The notes beneath the pieces are model-generated. The model had not been told where the DNA came from and searched no databases. It saw only the letters and a program-made list of their open reading frames with translations. Made by a program: the position numbers and the translations under genes. Positions 59,301 through 64,000 of a DNA stretch of 64,000 nt are shown here, piece after piece. Position 1 is the stretch's first letter; each line of letters begins with the position of its first letter. Source of the DNA: Mesostigma viride (Eukaryota; Streptophyta; Mesostigmatophyceae; Mesostigmatales; Mesostigmataceae); assembly GCA_009746045.1 (NCBI GenBank), contig RPFO01000417.1, positions 1 to 64,000 on the forward strand, given 5' to 3'.

Positions 59301-61881
59301 TTGTTGTTAAAGGGGACAGCTTTCTAAGCTGTAATTGCTGTAGGCACTGTTTTGTTGTTAAAGGGGACAGCTTTCTAAGCTGTAATTGCTGTAGGCACTG
59401 TTTTGTTGTTAAAGGGGACAGCTTTCTAAGCTGTAATTGCTGTAGGCACTGTTTTATTGTTAAAGGGGACAGCTTTCTAAGCTGATATTGCTGTAGGCAC
59501 TGTTTTGTTGTTAAAGGGGACAGCTTTCTAAGCTGTAATTGCTGTAGGCACTGTTTTGTTGTTAAAGGAGACAGCTTTCTAAGCTGTAATTGCTGTAGGC
59601 ACTGTTTTGTTGTTTAAAGGGGACAGCTTTCTAAGCTGTAATTGCTGTAGGCACTGTTTTGTTGTTAAAACCCAACTATCTACCTAGGTATGTTCATTGT
59701 AAGTTTCACAAAGGGTCAACAGAAGTTTGCCTATGCCAGCCAGCTTAAACATCAAAGTCTGTGAATTCAAAGGTGATTGGTGCCAGACCACGCCAAGTGA
59801 AGTGAGCGTGCACACACGCATGCTCCCACCCACGGCACACATGCGACCACAATGGAAGCTACTCGATGTGTGAAAGCAGAATCCAGCTATTTTGCATTAC
59901 AGGCTTTGCGCTGCGAGGCCGTAGCACTTACTGCGCGATGCACTGGAGGAGCACCGCAACCCCCATGACGACCAGCATGGCCGTGCTCAGGCTGCTCCGG
60001 AACGTGGGCGATGGCGTATTGCCGCCAAGCAACAGGCACAGGCCGCACACCACCATACCAAGCTCCAGCAGAATGGTGACGGCCTCTAAGAGGTTGGAGA
60101 AGCGCGACAGGAAGGGCTGGGGGCCGGGCCCAGGAGGGAAAGGGCAGCATAAAACCACAAGAGCCAACAGAGGCGTGTTAGCCAACCAGCCTATTATACA
60201 TACATAACCAGTAAAGGGCTTCAAGGAAAACTTGTGCATGCCCACCCTGGCATGACCCCCCCGAAGCAATCCAAGGCCTGTACTTCTGGCCGGCTACTAA
60301 GTCAAGCCACGGTGATACAACATATATGGGGACCCTGGAGGGCTCGTTCTGCCAACCGTGTTTCGGCCAGGAAATCAATGTCATCATCCTTTTCAGGGTG
60401 GCAGAGGCTTTGCGTTATTCCATAAAGCTGGCAATTGTTGCAGCGAAGCCACTGTGCCACCCTGTTAGGAGAGTGCCTATGGGAAATTCTTAGGAATGGA
60501 CGCACAGGATGCCCATGCGATGCATATGGGAAACGAAGGGCGGCTTCTTGTGTAATGCTGCCAGGTTTCCATGACGCTTGAGTGTGGTAGTGCGAAGTTT
60601 GCAGAACAATGTGCTGCTGCATCTAGACACCACGATCTTGCTGGAAGAACGATCTGCCTCACAAGCCTCCAGGGACTTAAGATGCACTGCTTCCCTTACC
60701 TTGCATCGCAGTGCAAGGCTCCATGTGCGGCCCCAGTACACTTCTACCACTATACAGTTTGAGCGACCACTGGACACGAGTGAGGCATTCACACGTTGGC
60801 TGCACCAGCTGGCCATGACTCTGGGAATGCAAACCGTACATCTCTGCATGCAGCCGTACCCTGAGAAGTACTAGGAAGGTGAAGTGCAGCGACAGCCAGC
60901 CGGTGATGATGGCCATCTGATCAAGGGTGAACAACGACATGGTGCATGGGCGGATACAAGGCCGAGGCAAAGGGCACCCAAACAAATGCCCAAGCAGAAC
61001 CCAAGGTGATGACCAAGGTTACTTGATAATGACGCGACAAAGCGCCAGCTCGACATGATACCTATATGTAACCTCAGTAAGCGCCCCTTGGAAATCTCAG
61101 ACTGTGCCAGGGGATGCTCTGGCTTTATATAATAAAATGATGTAAAACAGGTGCTACAAATATGAACGATAAGGACTACCAGGCGGCAGTCAAACTCGAA
61201 CGGAAACCATTCTCCCGACGAAAAGACACTGCACCTCTGTGATCAAAAGAAGCTACTTTTCTTTAAAGACATTAGTTGCATCTCATGTCATATTACCAGG
61301 TATCTCTCACATGCACATCGAAACCAGAATGGCCTGCGCTGCAGTGGATACACTCATCAGAACTTGATAATAATCTTCAAAAACCTGCAAGCATGTACAT
61401 ATGATACGGCTGGAGCCTCTGTGCTGCACCCTCACATTTAGAAGGACACAAACAAACACCCACCACACCCACCCACCCACCCACCCACACCCACCCACCC
61501 ACCCACCCACCCACCCACCCACCCACCCACCCACCCACCCACCCACCCACCCACCCACCCACCCACCCACCCACCCACCCACCCACCCACCCACCCACCC
61601 ACCCACCCACCCACCCACCCACCCACCCACCCACCCACCCACCCACCCATCCACCCACCCACCCACCCACCCACCCACTCACCCACCCACCCACCCATGC
61701 AGACACGCACACGCGCGCACGCACACACGCACACACATACACACACACACACACAAACACCGGGAAATGTCAACGGCTGCGCGTGCCTGTGGCGACTGGC
61801 GAACCTCACCTGCAGCCAGCCCAAGAAATGATCCCGTTCACTCTTGATGCTTTCAAACCCCATCAGGATCGCGAACAGCAG
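51443..61881 (-). CDS. Polytopic membrane protein with very long disordered C-terminal tail (whole locus, 5' incomplete)
   Basis: Minus-strand exons that can be bounded: 61881-61810, about 61010-60860, 60116-59932 and 56303-51443. Together they encode several hydrophobic helices followed by about 1,620 residues of cytosolic-type tail. The helix set (LLFAILMGFESIKSERDHFLGW; TLDQMAIITGWLSLHFTFLV; ILLELGMVVCGLCLLLGG) recalls the C-terminal membrane block of large algal surface proteins or TRP/polycystin-like proteins. That comparison is from memory and weak. Upstream exons are not identified. Introns of about 3.6 kb and 0.8 kb are filled with tandem repeats. Confidence 0.6.
55860..56095 (-). repeat. 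123-bp coding tandem duplication
   Basis: Two nearly identical 123-bp units encode the 41-residue repeat near the start of the tail. Confidence 0.85.
56304..59931 (-). other. Intron containing a large satellite
   Basis: Donor GTAAGTGC after residues ...LLQCIAQ (59931) and acceptor ttcttgcag (56304). The joined frame continues as LYDFITAIL. Most of the intron is the satellite array. Confidence 0.7.
56600..59670. repeat. 51-bp satellite array, about 60 copies
   Basis: Unit TTGTTGTTAAAGGGGACAGC, then TTTCTAAGCTGTAATTGCTG, then TAGGCACTGTT. Copies are nearly identical, with single-base variants (CTGATATTG, CTGGAATTG, CTGCAATTG) that recur in blocks. Each unit contains CAGCTT-TCT-AAGCTG, a small inverted repeat. 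As 51 is a multiple of three, long false open frames result. Confidence 0.97.
59932..60116 (-). CDS. Exon with two transmembrane helices
   Basis: Reads PFLSRFSNLLEAVTILLELG (start), then VVCGLCLLLGG, a polar loop NTPSPTFRSS, then MLVVMGVAVLLQCIAQ. Acceptor ggcccccag, donor gtaagtgc. Confidence 0.7.
60860..61010 (-). CDS. Exon with one transmembrane helix
   Basis: Contains MSLFTLDQMAIITGWLSLHF then TFLVLLR before a gtacgg donor at 60859. The phase agrees with the next exon at 60116. The 5' border is uncertain. Confidence 0.55.
61462..61756. repeat. (CCCA)n and (CA)n microsatellite in an intron
   Basis: About 55 CCCA units (61462-61696) followed by CA/CG-rich dinucleotide repeats. The (GWVG)n open frames are artefacts. 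Confidence 0.95.
61810..61881 (-). CDS. 72-nt exon, hydrophobic helix
   Basis: LLFAILMGFESIKSERDHFL then GWLQ, between a ccctgcag acceptor and a gtgagg donor. The 24 codons keep the phase. Confidence 0.5.
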
Positions 61882-61889
61882 CTGCAGGG

Positions 61890-64000
61890 GAGGGGCCGGG
61901 CAAAAATGGCACAACAGTGTAAGCAGACAGTTTGGGCGTCAGGTCAGCGGTCGGGAAGCAACAGACTGCCCGCAGGTACTCTACAACACCAAGCATAATG
62001 ACTCAGAGACTGAACGTGTCCCACTTGAAGCGGATGGCTCGGTTGCCCACAGGAAATGGCCGACGCCTGCCTACAGGGCGCAGGGAGAACTTTGAGCAAG
62101 TACTGTACATCATAGTACCTAGCGCATAGACGCTCTATGTTGTATGGAAGCACACCGCTTGCTGGCAGCAAGTTGACCCCATGGCCACTATGTAACACAC
62201 TGCCCCACCGTGGTTTTGCTTTTTACGATTTGTTTCCCTCCACCCTGGATGACCACACGCGGAGACTTTGCAAATCAGTACGCTCGTCTGACAATCATCT
62301 TTCAAAAACCATCCAGCCTGTACCACCCTTAAGCCCCCAAAGAACGCTGGTCTCACTGGATTAACCATTAAGGCCTCACTAGACAAACTCTTAACCCTTA
62401 AACCGTAGCAACTCAGTCCTAAAAATCGGACTGAGTTGCACATCTTCGCACATATGTTTCTCTATGGCCTAAAAACAATTTCTGGCTACCCCTTGGTACC
62501 AAGCATGCATTTATGTTGAATTTCTTTGGGGACATGCCACTGGTCCCATATCTTTGACTTTGGGGTGCTATAAATAGCGCCAACCCCAGGGGGGTACGGA
62601 AAAATGGGATTTGAGACATACATCATGCAATATGGACCACTTATACAAATATATAGGCCCTGGAATTTCAAAGGCAGTTAGTTTATATCACAGGCATGCC
62701 ATCAATGCATTCACAACATGACATGCTACAGAACTGCACAAGCTAGCTAGCAAAAATCCCAAAATAGCTCAGTCCTAAAAATAGGACCAAGTTTTTTTGG
62801 GGGGTTGGCTAGCACTCCCGTTTTGGTTTCCTTTCCCAACGTGGCACAAAACATCATAGCTGGCCACACATGCATCCTCCAACACATTTCCAGCATATAA
62901 AACAGCAGCTCATGCTATATAATATTGAAAATCTAGTGCCATTGGGCATAAAGCACGTGTAGAAGGCACATGCAAGGAGCTTACTACCAATGTACCCTAC
63001 ACGCTAAAAACAACTTCAAAATACAAGGAAAAAGGAAAGAAACCAAATAAGCAACTTGCTGATGCTTCAATGCAAGCAGATCCCAGGCATCTCTATGTCT
63101 CTAACACACAGCAAACTCACAAAAAGAAGGCGGACTTGGCCAGCATGCATGCCTAGAACTGGGCAGAAAAACACTCGCCCTGAGTTGTTTAAGCAACGGA
63201 AAGCATCGTATCATCACAATAAACATTATTACAAACGATATCTGTCGTTATACCGACATTCATGTTGTAGCATACGCTAAAAGCAGTCAAAACTCGTCCA
63301 AAATCTGGCCGAGGTAACATTACTACCCAACCATCACAAGCCTATGCACAAAAGCAATAAAACAACAAAAAGACAGTCATAAAGCCTCGATTATAGCCCC
63401 AAGACTGGTATCGAAACAATATATGACACATGCGCGGTCACTGAGACATGATAAAAGGCTAAAACGTACCTGGTCGAAACCACAGATTACCTTGTTTGCA
63501 GGAGCTAGCACGCCTACCCCATGAACGTAGCCGCAAGCATGTCCTGGCCGCCATTGATGATCGACTGTGCTAGGAACGACGTAACTAACTCATCCATGCG
63601 CAAAAATCCGAACATTTCCTACCGAGCAACAAGTACAGCTTGCACTGTCATCGCCTGGCCGCTCACGCGATTTGCTGCGCCGCCACATAACCTCGAGACA
63701 TATCTAGGCATTTGTAAATGTTGCACGGCTACGCATATAGCATTTACAAGACCTAGGGATGATGCCTACAAAGTTTCAGTCGAATACGTCAAGCCATGCT
63801 CTCGCCCCAGTCAGTTGTTTGTGCCACCATAGCCGCGGACGTGAATAATTTTTATTCACGTCGTCCTCGTTTGGCCATGGTACCCCCCCTACTTTCCTTG
63901 ACCGTAGGTCCCTGTCCAGGTGTCCAAAAGTAGTAAACCAGGGGTGTACGTGAAAGTACAAATCTAGATCTCGAATCTGGTCCAAACAGAATATTCAAAC
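61890..64000. other. No gene recognised; two perfect hairpins
   Basis: AT-richer sequence with no supported exon. 62408-62439 has a 12-bp perfect stem (GCAACTCAGTCC) with an 8-nt loop, and a related imperfect copy (CTCAGTCCTAAAAATAGGAC) lies near 62769. 63838-63862 has an 11-bp perfect stem (GACGTGAATAA) with a TTT loop. Upstream exons or the 5' region of the membrane-protein gene could lie here or beyond the window. Confidence 0.5.

Noticed and set aside
61307-61914. (GWVG)n and (THPP)n open frames
   Set aside because: Translation of the (CCCA)n tract in an intron.

Overview
This is eukaryotic nuclear DNA. Genes are split by GT-AG introns, exons are GC-rich with AT-richer spacers, minisatellites are frequent, and mobile elements are nested inside one another. 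The mix of elements (CACTA/TNP2 with a DUF4218-like region, a hAT-like element, copia-like and iMet-primed LTR elements, a LINE) and the low-complexity Ala/Pro/Ser-rich host protein fit a repeat-rich green alga. The species cannot be named from the sequence.

Layout. (1) 0.2-20.3 kb: an intron-rich minus-strand gene of unknown function (197-8710). A two-part, mutually inverted 30-bp minisatellite follows (9.27-12.07 kb). Next comes a plus-strand three-exon DDE-type transposase-like gene (13.9-17.6 kb), a foldback element with a tRNA-like core (17.9-18.1 kb), a small plus-strand gene (18.4-18.9 kb) and a minus-strand gene (19.1-20.3 kb). About 27 copies of a 22-bp palindrome built on GGGTCTCGCTG and its inverse occur between 3.4 and 18.4 kb. 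They lie only in introns and spacers, and I see none in the rest of the window. (2) 21.2-27.3 kb: a CACTA element encoding a degraded TNP2 transposase. A 1.45-kb hAT-like non-autonomous element with a perfect 8-bp target duplication has split its N-terminal coding region. (3) 28.0-38.4 kb: a broken copia-like LTR fossil, itself split by a second CACTA element (31397-37097) and by a smaller insertion carrying a foldback/microsatellite unit. (4) 39.3-40.4 kb: a gene fragment with an RNase H1-N/viroplasmin-like domain. (5) 40840-47181: a young, apparently non-coding LTR element with two 732-bp LTRs, an iMet-type primer site and a CAGGT target duplication. It has landed in a BED-zinc-finger (hAT-like) sequence, and its left LTR has received a head-to-tail dimer. 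(6) 47.7-50.5 kb: a minus-strand LINE-type ORF1 without ORF2, with flanking repeats. (7) 51.4-61.9 kb: a multi-exon minus-strand host gene for a polytopic membrane protein with a 1,600-residue disordered tail. One of its introns holds about 60 copies of a 51-bp satellite and another holds a (CCCA)n tract. (8) 61.9-64 kb: no gene recognised, two perfect hairpins.

The best candidate for something undescribed is the intron-confined palindrome family of 3.4-18.4 kb together with the transposase-like gene whose introns it fills. The shared palindrome suggests, but does not prove, that the two large genes belong to one large mobile element. All exon borders are read by eye from GT/AG signals and frame continuity.
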